From positions 1 to 5,556 of the forward strand of contig VAZT01000548.1 in NCBI GenBank assembly GCA_005884825.1: 5,556 bases of DNA, in the 5' to 3' direction. The notes below the pieces were generated by a model, which was not told where the DNA came from, searched no databases, and saw only the letters and a list, made by a program, of their open reading frames with translations. The translations under genes were made by a program, and so were the position numbers. Below, one piece after another: positions 1 to 4,785 of this stretch (positions are counted from its first letter, which is position 1; each line of letters begins with the position of its first letter). The stretch is from Alphaproteobacteria bacterium (GTDB lineage: Bacteria; Pseudomonadota; Alphaproteobacteria; ATCC43930; CGMCC-115725).

Positions 1-1
1 G

Positions 2-379
2 CAGAGTGTCGATCAGAGGCCGCCGGTAGCGGTCGGCCATGTCCGGCTTCCGGCAACCGATGTCGCCGCTGCCGAGCGGTGGCTCCAATCCGTCGGCTTA
101 CGCCCGATATTCGCCGACGACAACCTCGCCGTCCTCGAGCTTCGGGGCGGCACGCATGTCGTCGTCCGGAAGGCGGAGCAGCCGTCGGCGACAGGTTCCG
201 CAGCGCCCTTCGACCTGATGGTGGACGATATCGAGGCGGCGCGCCGCAACTATGCGGCGAAAGGCCTTGGGCCGTCCGAGATCAGCAGGGGCCGGATCCA
301 CGACTCTTTCCACCTCACGGGACCGGACGGGTACGACTTCACGGTCACCTCGTCACATGCCGGGGGGAGGGCCGTTTAG
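2..379 (+). CDS. VOC (glyoxalase/bleomycin-resistance fold) family protein, 5' end missing
   Basis: An open frame enters from the left edge and ends at TAG (377-379), giving 125 visible residues with no in-frame start, so the start lies outside the window. Two beta-alpha-beta modules typical of the vicinal oxygen chelate fold can be read. Module one begins around visible residues 9-17 (VAVGHVRLP, then a T-D-V-A-A-A-E-RW helix) and continues through LAVLELRGGTH. Module two begins with FDLMVDDIEAA and ends with HLTGPDGYDFTV, the usual 'DP-[DG]-G' edge strand. H13 and the E of LEL sit where metal ligands are expected, but the second-half positions hold F/D and D instead of the usual H and E. Metal binding and enzymatic activity are therefore uncertain. 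VOC proteins range from lyases and extradiol dioxygenases to antibiotic-binding proteins, and the substrate cannot be named. Probably only about 5-15 N-terminal residues are missing, since the first beta strand is present. The gene converges on the Rieske oxygenase gene and overlaps its stop codon. Confidence 0.75.
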   Translation, partial: QSVDQRPPVAVGHVRLPATDVAAAERWLQSVGLRPIFADDNLAVLELRGGTHVVVRKAEQPSATGSAAPFDLMVDDIEAARRNYAAKGLGPSEISRGRIHDSFHLTGPDGYDFTVTSSHAGGRAV

Positions 380-1473
380 GCTACTGCCGAGACGTCTCGG
401 ATTGGCGAGTCTGCGGGGCGTTCAGCCTCTTCTAGCCGCATGAGGATTTCCCGCGCCCGGCGCAGAGCGCGGTCCGGCCGCAGAAACACTTCGCTATACC
501 CGTCGTCGGGGTAGTCGAACATTTCTTGCTGCCTTTCGAGCGCCCAGCGGTCCTCGGCAATGACGGCGGGAAAGGTCTCCATGAAGCGTTCGACCGCCGA
601 TTTCGCCGGGTCGGATTTACACTTCTGTCCGGCCGGCATGTTGATGATCAGCCGCCACACGTGATTGCGCCGGTCGACCGGCGTGTGGGTGTGGACGATG
701 ATGTAGCCGCGCTCCGCGCTCTTATTGCCATGCTGGCCCGCGGGCCACACGCGCATCTCCACGCGGGTTACTGCGGGGCTCAGCATGTAGTGCGTGTGGT
801 CACGGTCGACGATGTCGTATCCCAAGTAATCTTCGAGAAAGGGCGGCTGCCGGTAGCCGCGGGCCTCGCGGATGGTTCCGATATAGGGGTTGCCGTCGCG
901 GGTCCCCTCGTCGAGCTCGAACGGGATGCGGCTATTCTCGACATCGCCGATATTGCCGTCGTGCAGCGGGTAGAAATGCGAGATGTCGAGCAGGTTCTCG
1001 ATCAGCAACAATGTGTTGGCAGGCACCGCCATCGGCCCGGTATCGGCTGTTTCCCATGCGGGGTCGGCTATCTCCGGCAGGCGCGGCGGCCGGACGGCCG
1101 CGGCTCTGGCCGGGTCACCGGTCCATACCCAGACGAGCCCGTCCTGCTCGATGACCGGAAACGGCCGCAGCCGGGCCTGCGGCGGGATGCGCCCGTCGGG
1201 ATGCGACGGCACCCGGACGCAGCGGCCGGCGGCGTCGTAGCACAGGCCGTGATACGCGCATTCGAGCAGGTCGCTGTCGATCAGCCTCCCTTGTGAGAGC
1301 GGCATCCTCTTGTGGCAGCACCGCTCATCGAACGCGACGACTGGCCCTCCTGCCGTGCGCCACATGGCCAGCGGCTTTTCCGCAATGACCTGACCCTGCA
1401 GCTGCTGCGGCGCAAATTCGTGCGACAGCCCGGCTACGTACCACGCATTCCTGACTAGTACGTCAGCTGCCAT
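376..1473 (-). CDS. Rieske [2Fe-2S] aromatic ring-hydroxylating oxygenase subunit, vanillate O-demethylase (VanA)-like
   Basis: This complete 365-residue protein has the two-domain layout of Rieske non-heme iron oxygenases, at the usual length of the VanA/dicamba-monooxygenase branch. The N-terminal Rieske domain (about residues 8-118) starts with NAWYVAGLSHE. It binds the [2Fe-2S] cluster through C52-x-H54 and, 17 residues later, C72-x2-H75. The catalytic domain carries the mononuclear iron site at 163-171, D163-I-S-H166-x4-H171. D308 in IAEDRWALERQQ is the likely third ligand, and D163 the likely electron bridge between subunits. Family members take electrons from a separate reductase to oxidise aromatic substrates, often by O- or N-demethylation, in the cytoplasm. 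No reductase or ferredoxin gene is visible, and the substrate is unknown. The start is well supported by a GAGGAGGAGGA Shine-Dalgarno tract directly upstream of ATG (1473). The gene is divergent from the DUF2165 gene. The family assignment is firm; a vanillate substrate is not claimed. Confidence 0.93.
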   Translation of the reverse strand: MAADVLVRNAWYVAGLSHEFAPQQLQGQVIAEKPLAMWRTAGGPVVAFDERCCHKRMPLSQGRLIDSDLLECAYHGLCYDAAGRCVRVPSHPDGRIPPQARLRPFPVIEQDGLVWVWTGDPARAAAVRPPRLPEIADPAWETADTGPMAVPANTLLLIENLLDISHFYPLHDGNIGDVENSRIPFELDEGTRDGNPYIGTIREARGYRQPPFLEDYLGYDIVDRDHTHYMLSPAVTRVEMRVWPAGQHGNKSAERGYIIVHTHTPVDRRNHVWRLIINMPAGQKCKSDPAKSAVERFMETFPAVIAEDRWALERQQEMFDYPDDGYSEVFLRPDRALRRAREILMRLEEAERPADSPIRDVSAVA

Positions 1474-1474
1474 G

Positions 1475-1486
1475 TCCTCCTCCTCG
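1475..1486 (-). promoter_or_regulatory. Strong, repeated Shine-Dalgarno tract of the Rieske oxygenase gene
   Basis: Read on the minus strand, three GAG/AGG units form CGAGGAGGAGGA one base before the ATG at 1473. The repeats offer several registers of anti-SD pairing with workable spacing, so translation of the oxygenase is probably efficient. The tract fixes this ATG as the start. Confidence 0.7.
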
Positions 1487-1558
1487 TCGACCTCAAACCG
1501 CGGCGGTGATTTTTAGTCTCAAACGATTTTATACGCTCGCCGAAACCCGTATAGCCGG

Positions 1559-1578
1559 GCGAACGACAAACCGTTCGC
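1559..1578. promoter_or_regulatory. Inverted repeat 7-6-7 in the divergent Rieske/DUF2165 intergenic region
   Basis: GCGAACG (1559-1565) and its exact reverse complement CGTTCGC (1572-1578) flank a 6-base spacer, ACAAAC. The size and position fit a dimeric repressor or activator site between two divergent genes. If transcribed, it could instead form a 7-bp hairpin just upstream of the DUF2165 ribosome binding site. The sequence does not distinguish the two roles and no regulator gene is adjacent. The repeat is seen directly; the function is inferred. Confidence 0.45.
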
Positions 1579-1589
1579 AGGGGCAGGCC

Positions 1590-2099
1590 GTGCTCGAAAT
1601 GCGTATCGCCAAGATCACGATGGTGGCGTGCCTGGCGGGTTTCGCCATTCTCGTCACCTTCGACAATCTCACCGACTACGGCACGAATTTCGAATTCGTG
1701 CGCCATGTGCTCAGCATGGACACGACTTTCCCGGGAAATTCGCTGCTCTATCGCCGGGTAACTTCTCCGGCACTGTGGAATGCTGCTTATTGCCTGATTA
1801 TTTTCGGTGAAGGATTAACCGGCTTGACGCTGGCGAGCGCGGCGGTCGCTCTGCTGCGGCAGTTGCGCTCCGGCGCAGACCGCTTCAACCGCGCCAAACG
1901 GTTCGTCTTCATCGGCGCTACCTGCGGCTTCCTGGTATGGTTCTTCGGTTTTATGGTTGTCGGTGGTGAATGGTTTCAGATGTGGCAATCGCCCAGTTGG
2001 AACGGCCAAGAGGCCGCTTTCCGGTTTTATTTGACTATTCTGGTTGCCCTCATCTTCGTTAACCAGAAGGACGACGACTTCCCGAATCCGCAGAGATGA
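1590..2099 (+). CDS. DUF2165 family small integral membrane protein
   Basis: This predicted inner-membrane protein of 169 residues from GTG 1590 matches the DUF2165 pattern: a first helix, then a loop reading DNLTDYGTNFEFVRHVLSMD, then Y-R-R-V-T-S-P, then a second helix containing a buried glutamate (E74, IIFGEGLTG). Four membrane segments are visible at about residues 9-24, 63-89, 105-125 and 144-158. Between the third and fourth lies a W-rich loop, GGEWFQMWQSPSWNG. The C-terminus is short and acidic (QKDDDFPNPQR). The family has no established function. The start is uncertain. GTG 1590 has an AGGGG six bases upstream and gives the usual family length. ATG 1599 would shorten the protein by three residues. 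An upstream GTG at 1506 would add 28 hydrophilic residues across the inverted repeat and is unlikely. The stop codon lies inside the first unit of a 20-bp tandem duplication. The gene precedes pgk by 107 bases, so it may be a separate unit. Confidence 0.85.
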   Translation: MLEMRIAKITMVACLAGFAILVTFDNLTDYGTNFEFVRHVLSMDTTFPGNSLLYRRVTSPALWNAAYCLIIFGEGLTGLTLASAAVALLRQLRSGADRFNRAKRFVFIGATCGFLVWFFGFMVVGGEWFQMWQSPSWNGQEAAFRFYLTILVALIFVNQKDDDFPNPQR

Positions 2100-2121
2100 G
2101 GCCAAATCCGCAGAGATGAGG
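2082..2121. repeat. 20-bp tandem duplication across the DUF2165 stop codon
   Basis: Two adjacent 20-base units (2082-2101 and 2102-2121) share CC-N-AATCCGCAGAGATGAGG and differ only at the third base (G then A). The first unit encodes the last codons and the TGA stop of the DUF2165 protein. The second is non-coding and ends one base before the ATG at 2123. Because the first copy keeps the stop, the duplication does not alter the protein and only lengthens the pgk leader. The near-identity suggests a recent slippage event. Confidence 0.9.
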
Positions 2122-2162
2122 AATGAATCGGGCGCGCAATCGGCGTATAGGGTTGCATGAAG

Positions 2163-2179
2163 TGTCGCCGCAGGCGACA
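2163..2179 (+). promoter_or_regulatory. Short hairpin in the pgk leader
   Basis: TGTCGCC (2163-2169) pairs perfectly with GGCGACA (2173-2179) around a 3-base loop, GCA. It lies 27 bases before the pgk ATG. No T-run follows, so it is not a typical intrinsic terminator. It could influence mRNA stability or ribosome access, but that is inference, and a stem this short can arise by chance in GC-rich DNA. Confidence 0.35.
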
Positions 2180-2206
2180 ACGGGCGAGCCAAGAGTGTGT
2201 GCTCCC

Positions 2207-3334
2207 ATGCCGAAATTTCACACCCTCGACGACATCGATGTCCGCGGCAAGACGGTGCTGTTGCGCGCCGATCTGAACGTCCCGGTCAAAGACGGCAAGG
2301 TAACCGATGCAACCCGCATCGAACGGCTCGCCCCGACCATTGAGGCGTTGATCGGCAAAGGCGCCAAAGTAGTCGTCATGTCGCATTTCGGCCGTCCGAA
2401 AGGTAAGCCCGACCCGGTCTTCTCACTGCAGCCGCTGGTCGCGCCGTTAGAGAAGGTGGTCGGCGGCCGTCATGTCGCCTTTGCAGCCGATTGCGTCGGC
2501 GAGGAGGCGAAACGGGTGGTCGCGGCTCTTCGGCCCGGCGAAGTCGCGCTGTTGGAAAATCTTCGCTTCCACAAGGAAGAGGAAGCCAACTCTCCCGATT
2601 TTGCGCGCGCCCTCGCCGAACTCGGCGAAGTCTATATAGATGACGCCTTCTCCGCAGCGCATCGCGCGCATGCTTCGATCGACGCTCTCGCGCATTTGCT
2701 GCCGGCTGCCGCCGGAAAACTGATGGAAGCCGAGCTGAACGCGCTGACCGCCGCTCTCGACAGCCCGACGCGGCCGGTCCTTGCCCTTATCGGGGGCGCC
2801 AAGGTGTCGACAAAGCTCGACCTGTTGCGGTTCATCATCGGGAAGGTCGACCTGCTGGCGATCGGCGGAGCGATGGCAAACACATTGCTGTTGGCCGAAG
2901 GGAAGGAAGTTGGCCGCTCGCTCTGCGAGCGCGACATGGCAGAGACGGCCCGCCAATTGCTCTCCCTCGCGCGGGAACAGAACTGCCGCGTCATTCTCCC
3001 CGAAGATGCCGTCGTCGCCTCCGAGCTGGCAGCAGGGGTCACTACCCGCGAGGTCGCGATCGACATGGTGCCGCACGACGCGATGATCCTCGATGTCGGA
3101 ACAAGAACCGTGGCGCGCATAGGCGCCGCCCTCGACGAGGCTCGCACGCTCGTCTGGAACGGGCCGCTCGGTGCGTTCGAGACACCACCATTCAACCGCG
3201 GCACGAGTGCAGTCGCCAAACGAGTCGCCGAGCTGACTCGCACAGGGAAATTGCTCAGCGTCGCCGGTGGCGGGGACACGGTTGCGGCGCTCGCCGCGGC
3301 GGGAGTGATCGACGAACGAGGAGCCGAGAGATGA
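2207..3334 (+). CDS. pgk: Phosphoglycerate kinase, C-terminally shortened
   Basis: Phosphoglycerate kinase transfers phosphate between 1,3-bisphosphoglycerate and ADP in glycolysis, and in reverse in gluconeogenesis and the Calvin cycle, in the cytoplasm. The N-domain has the signature LLRADLNVP (18-26), R37, SHFGRPKG (59-66), R120 in LLENLRFHKEE, and R153 in DDAFSAAHRAHAS, which together form the phosphoglycerate basic patch. The C-domain has GGAKVSTK (196-203; K199, K203), IGGAMANTLL, WNGPLGAFE (317-325; E325) and the GGGD loop (354-357). The protein then ends 18 residues later in GVIDERGAER, at 375 residues. Usual bacterial PGKs continue about 45 residues past GGGD through TGGGA-x-LE and a final helix, and these are absent here. 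No reading frame after the stop encodes them. The ATG at 2207 matches the family N-terminus; an in-frame ATG at 2123 would add 28 atypical residues and has a poorly spaced SD. The stop overlaps the next start (ATGA), implying translational coupling. It may be a second, specialised or weakened PGK paralogue. Confidence 0.94.
   Translation: MPKFHTLDDIDVRGKTVLLRADLNVPVKDGKVTDATRIERLAPTIEALIGKGAKVVVMSHFGRPKGKPDPVFSLQPLVAPLEKVVGGRHVAFAADCVGEEAKRVVAALRPGEVALLENLRFHKEEEANSPDFARALAELGEVYIDDAFSAAHRAHASIDALAHLLPAAAGKLMEAELNALTAALDSPTRPVLALIGGAKVSTKLDLLRFIIGKVDLLAIGGAMANTLLLAEGKEVGRSLCERDMAETARQLLSLAREQNCRVILPEDAVVASELAAGVTTREVAIDMVPHDAMILDVGTRTVARIGAALDEARTLVWNGPLGAFETPPFNRGTSAVAKRVAELTRTGKLLSVAGGGDTVAALAAAGVIDERGAER
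3318..3323 (+). promoter_or_regulatory. Ribosome binding site of the CBS-BON gene, inside the pgk 3' end
   Basis: GAGGAG lies 7 bases before the ATG at 3331 and is read as part of the last codons of pgk. Together with the ATGA stop/start overlap, this indicates translational coupling. It also means the last PGK residues (DERGAER) are constrained by the downstream gene's start signal. Confidence 0.7.
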
Positions 3335-4059
3335 AGGCCTCGGACGTGATGACGCGCGACGTTTTGACGGTCGGACGGGAAACGTCGGTGGCGAACGCCA
3401 TCCGGATGATGCTCGATAACAACATCAGCGGATTGCCGGTCTTGGACAACGGCAAAGTCGTCGGGATTCTAACCGAAGGCGATCTCCTGCGCCGCGGCGA
3501 GACGGGCACCGAAAGGCACCGGCCACGCTGGCTCGAAATATTGATGGGGCCCGGACGCATGGCCGGCGAGTATGTCAGGACCCACGGCCGCAAAGTCGAA
3601 GAGATCATGACCACCAATGTGATCAGCGTGGCCGGGGACACGCCGCTCGACGAAGTAGTTGGGCTGATGGAACGCCGCCGGATCAAACGTCTGCCCGTCG
3701 TCGAGGGTGACGTCCTGGTCGGTGTGGTCAGCCGCCTGGACTTGCTTCGTGCCCTATTGCGCGCGATCGAGGCGCAACATTCCGAGCACCGCAGCGACGA
3801 CGCCATCCGCGAACAGATCCTGGCCGAGCTGGCGAAGGCGGCGTGGGTTCCGAAGGACGGGCTCTCGATCTCGGTAAAGGACGGCGTCGTCGATCTCAAC
3901 GGCGTTATTCTCGAGGAGAAGGAGCGGCAGGCACTGCGGGTTGTCGCCGAGAACGTTCCGGGAGTGAGAGCCGTCGAGGACAATCTCGTCTGGATAGAAC
4001 CGGTGTCGGGAACGGTCGTCGATCCTCCGCCGGGCGAGCGGCCGGCGAGGGACCGATAA
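3331..4059 (+). CDS. CBS-CBS-BON domain protein
   Basis: This is a 242-residue soluble protein. The first CBS motif (about 6-56) runs from VMTRDVLTVGRETSV through ISGLPVLDNGKVVGILTEGDLL. The second (about 89-142) runs from VEEIMTTNVISVAGDTPL through IKRLPVVEGDVLVGVVSRLDLL. A BON domain follows at about 156-224, ending GVRAVEDNLVWIEP. Paired CBS motifs form a Bateman module that usually binds adenosyl ligands such as AMP, ATP or SAM. The conserved [ST]-x-x-D positions that contact ribose are T48-E-G-D51 and S134-R-L-D137. BON domains are small alpha/beta modules, best known in exported or membrane-associated proteins such as OsmY; here there is no signal peptide, so the protein is predicted to be cytoplasmic. 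The linker (57-88) and the proline-rich tail (229-242) appear disordered. The gene overlaps pgk by four bases (ATGA) with a well-placed GAGGAG, and a small secreted-protein gene follows after 18 bases. A nucleotide-sensing role tied to PGK is inferred from linkage only. Confidence 0.93.
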   Translation: MKASDVMTRDVLTVGRETSVANAIRMMLDNNISGLPVLDNGKVVGILTEGDLLRRGETGTERHRPRWLEILMGPGRMAGEYVRTHGRKVEEIMTTNVISVAGDTPLDEVVGLMERRRIKRLPVVEGDVLVGVVSRLDLLRALLRAIEAQHSEHRSDDAIREQILAELAKAAWVPKDGLSISVKDGVVDLNGVILEEKERQALRVVAENVPGVRAVEDNLVWIEPVSGTVVDPPPGERPARDR

Positions 4060-4077
4060 ACTTTAGCGGAGGATCAT

Positions 4078-4296
4078 ATGCGCACTAATCTATTGGGATG
4101 CCTCACCGCCCTCGGCTTGGCCGTGGGCGTCCAGACTGCAGGCGCCGCACCATCGCTGTCGAGCAGCGTTACCGCCGGCCCGATATCGAGAAGCGTGCCG
4201 GTTGCTCATCACAATTGCGGCAAGGGTCAGTACTGGGTCCCCAGCGGTTACGCAAAGAGAGGCAAATACCGAGTTGGCCATTGTGCGCCCAGATGA
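4078..4296 (+). CDS. Small secreted two-cysteine protein, function unknown
   Basis: This is a 72-residue precursor with a clear Sec-type signal peptide: MRTN, a hydrophobic core LLGCLTALGLAVGV, then QTAGA with probable cleavage after A22-x or A23-A24. The mature part is about 48 residues. It has a Ser-rich start followed by a basic, aromatic module HHNCGKGQYWVPSGYAKRGKYRVGHCAPR, with cysteines 47 and 69 likely forming one disulphide. The pattern C-G-x-G-x-x-W-V-P-x-G-Y ... G-x-C-x-P recalls short periplasmic or secreted hypothetical proteins common in Bradyrhizobium-type genomes, with no assigned role; that recollection is unverified. A strong SD (CGGAGGA, 4067-4073) lies before ATG, 18 bases after the CBS-BON gene, so it is probably the last gene of that operon. 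Its TGA abuts the opposing receiver gene's stop. The signal peptide and SD make it more than a chance ORF. Confidence 0.78.
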   Translation: MRTNLLGCLTALGLAVGVQTAGAAPSLSSSVTAGPISRSVPVAHHNCGKGQYWVPSGYAKRGKYRVGHCAPR

Positions 4297-4716
4297 TCAG
4301 GCGGCGCTGATTCTCGGACGGTGAACGGCCGCTGCCGATTGTGCCGTCTCGACGGCGTGCAGGACACGTTGCAAATCGGAAAACCGGAACGGCTTTTCGA
4401 GCAACGGCGGGGGCCGGGAGACTTGGCCGGGAAGAAAATCCCCGCCGGACAAGGTGACCGTAGGAATCCCGAGCTCGGAGCAGCTTCTGCTCAACATCAC
4501 CCCTTGCTCGCTGCGCAGCACGAGGTCGGTGACGAGGACGTCGATCGGCGAAGTCGCGAGCCACACTTCGGCTTCGACGATGTTCTCGGACGCGACGACA
4601 TCGTGGCCGAACTCGCTCAGAATGCCGGCGATAAACTCGCGAATTGCTCGATCCGGCTCGGTCAAGAGGATGCGCGCCATTGGCTGCTTGATCTCACGAA
4701 TCCATGCTAGGGACAT
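4297..4716 (-). CDS. Single-domain response regulator (receiver/REC protein)
   Basis: This 139-residue protein is one receiver domain (about residues 14-120) with no output domain. The fold markers are in order: ARILLTEPDRAIREFI (acidic pocket E20 and D22), VLVTDLVL with phospho-acceptor D64, PTVTLSGGD with S90 in the conserved Ser/Thr position, and LLEKPF with K108 and its following proline. The pocket reads E-x-D instead of the commoner D-D or E-D pair. All residues needed for phosphotransfer seem present, so it is probably an active phosphorelay shuttle or protein-interaction regulator, as stand-alone receivers often are in alphaproteobacteria. No histidine kinase is nearby. The first ATG (4716) is preferred because AAGGGG stands 4 bases upstream on the minus strand. 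An internal ATG at 4680 (M13, MARILL) fits the domain edge and is a real alternative. The gene converges on the secreted-protein gene and diverges from the dioxygenase gene. Confidence 0.88.
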   Translation of the reverse strand: MSLAWIREIKQPMARILLTEPDRAIREFIAGILSEFGHDVVASENIVEAEVWLATSPIDVLVTDLVLRSEQGVMLSRSCSELGIPTVTLSGGDFLPGQVSRPPPLLEKPFRFSDLQRVLHAVETAQSAAAVHRPRISAA

Positions 4717-4718
4717 CG

Positions 4719-4733
4719 AACCCCTTATGGGTT
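4719..4733 (-). promoter_or_regulatory. Inverted repeat covering the receiver gene's ribosome binding site
   Basis: On the minus strand the sequence reads AACCC-ATAAG-GGGTT, with 5-bp arms and a 5-base loop. The AAGGGG Shine-Dalgarno that selects the 4716 start lies in the loop and 3' arm. If the transcript begins upstream of this point, the stem would partly hide the RBS. The stem is short, so the effect is speculative. Confidence 0.35.
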
Positions 4734-4746
4734 AAGAACGCGTTAA
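4732..4746. promoter_or_regulatory. Candidate CtrA-type box, TTAA-N7-TTAA
   Basis: TTAA (4732-4735), seven bases (GAACGCG), then TTAA (4743-4746) matches the full-length alphaproteobacterial CtrA half-site arrangement TTAA-N7-TTAA, though the C that often follows the second half is an A here. It sits in the 69-bp region between the divergent receiver and dioxygenase genes, about 40 bases before the dioxygenase ATG and 16 before the receiver ATG. An 8-bp palindrome, AACGCGTT (4737-4744), overlaps it and is an alternative reading of the same bases. Confidence 0.4.
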
Positions 4747-4774
4747 AGACATTTGTGGCTCCGTGTCACAGCGC

Positions 4775-4780
4775 GGGAGG
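4775..4780 (+). promoter_or_regulatory. Ribosome binding site of the TauD-family gene
   Basis: GGGAGG lies 5 bases before the ATG at 4786 and decides that start. The only other in-frame option before an upstream TAA (4744-4746) is a TTG at 4753, which lacks a comparable SD. Confidence 0.7.
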
Positions 4781-4785
4781 GCGCG

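Noticed and set aside
526..1296. Long plus-strand open frame (256 codons) opposite the Rieske oxygenase gene
   Set aside because: It is antisense to a clearly conserved gene and its translation shows no recognisable domain. Long antisense frames are expected in GC-rich coding DNA.
1506..1589. Upstream GTG start for the DUF2165 protein
   Set aside because: It would add 28 hydrophilic residues before the first membrane segment and read through the inverted repeat, with no good SD before it.
1474..1598. Sigma-70 promoter boxes (TATAAA/TATAGC-like hexamers) in the divergent region
   Set aside because: AT-rich hexamers are present on both strands, but none has a convincing -35 partner at 16-18 bases.
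2123..2206. 28-residue N-terminal extension of PGK from the ATG at 2123
   Set aside because: The family N-terminus begins just before residue 1 of the 2207 start. The extension is Arg-rich, spans the hairpin and has its GAGG only one base before the ATG.
2447..3279. Two long minus-strand open frames opposite pgk
   Set aside because: The sense strand encodes an unmistakable PGK. The antisense products are low-complexity Ser/Arg- or Gln-rich with no known motifs.
3300..3360. A frameshift explaining the short PGK tail
   Set aside because: The other two frames read the CBS protein's start or an unrelated peptide with an early stop; neither contains TGGGA-x-LE.
3255..3983. Minus-strand open frame (242 codons) opposite the CBS-BON gene
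   Set aside because: Its Ser/Arg/Thr-rich composition is typical of an antisense shadow; the sense frame has three recognisable domains and a good RBS.
4060..4077. Intrinsic terminator between the CBS-BON and secreted-protein genes
   Set aside because: The 18-base gap holds only an SD and no stem-loop or T-run, so the two genes are more likely co-transcribed.
4321..4710. Plus-strand open frame opposite the receiver gene
   Set aside because: The minus strand encodes a complete receiver fold with its phospho-acceptor and RBS; the plus-strand product shows nothing.
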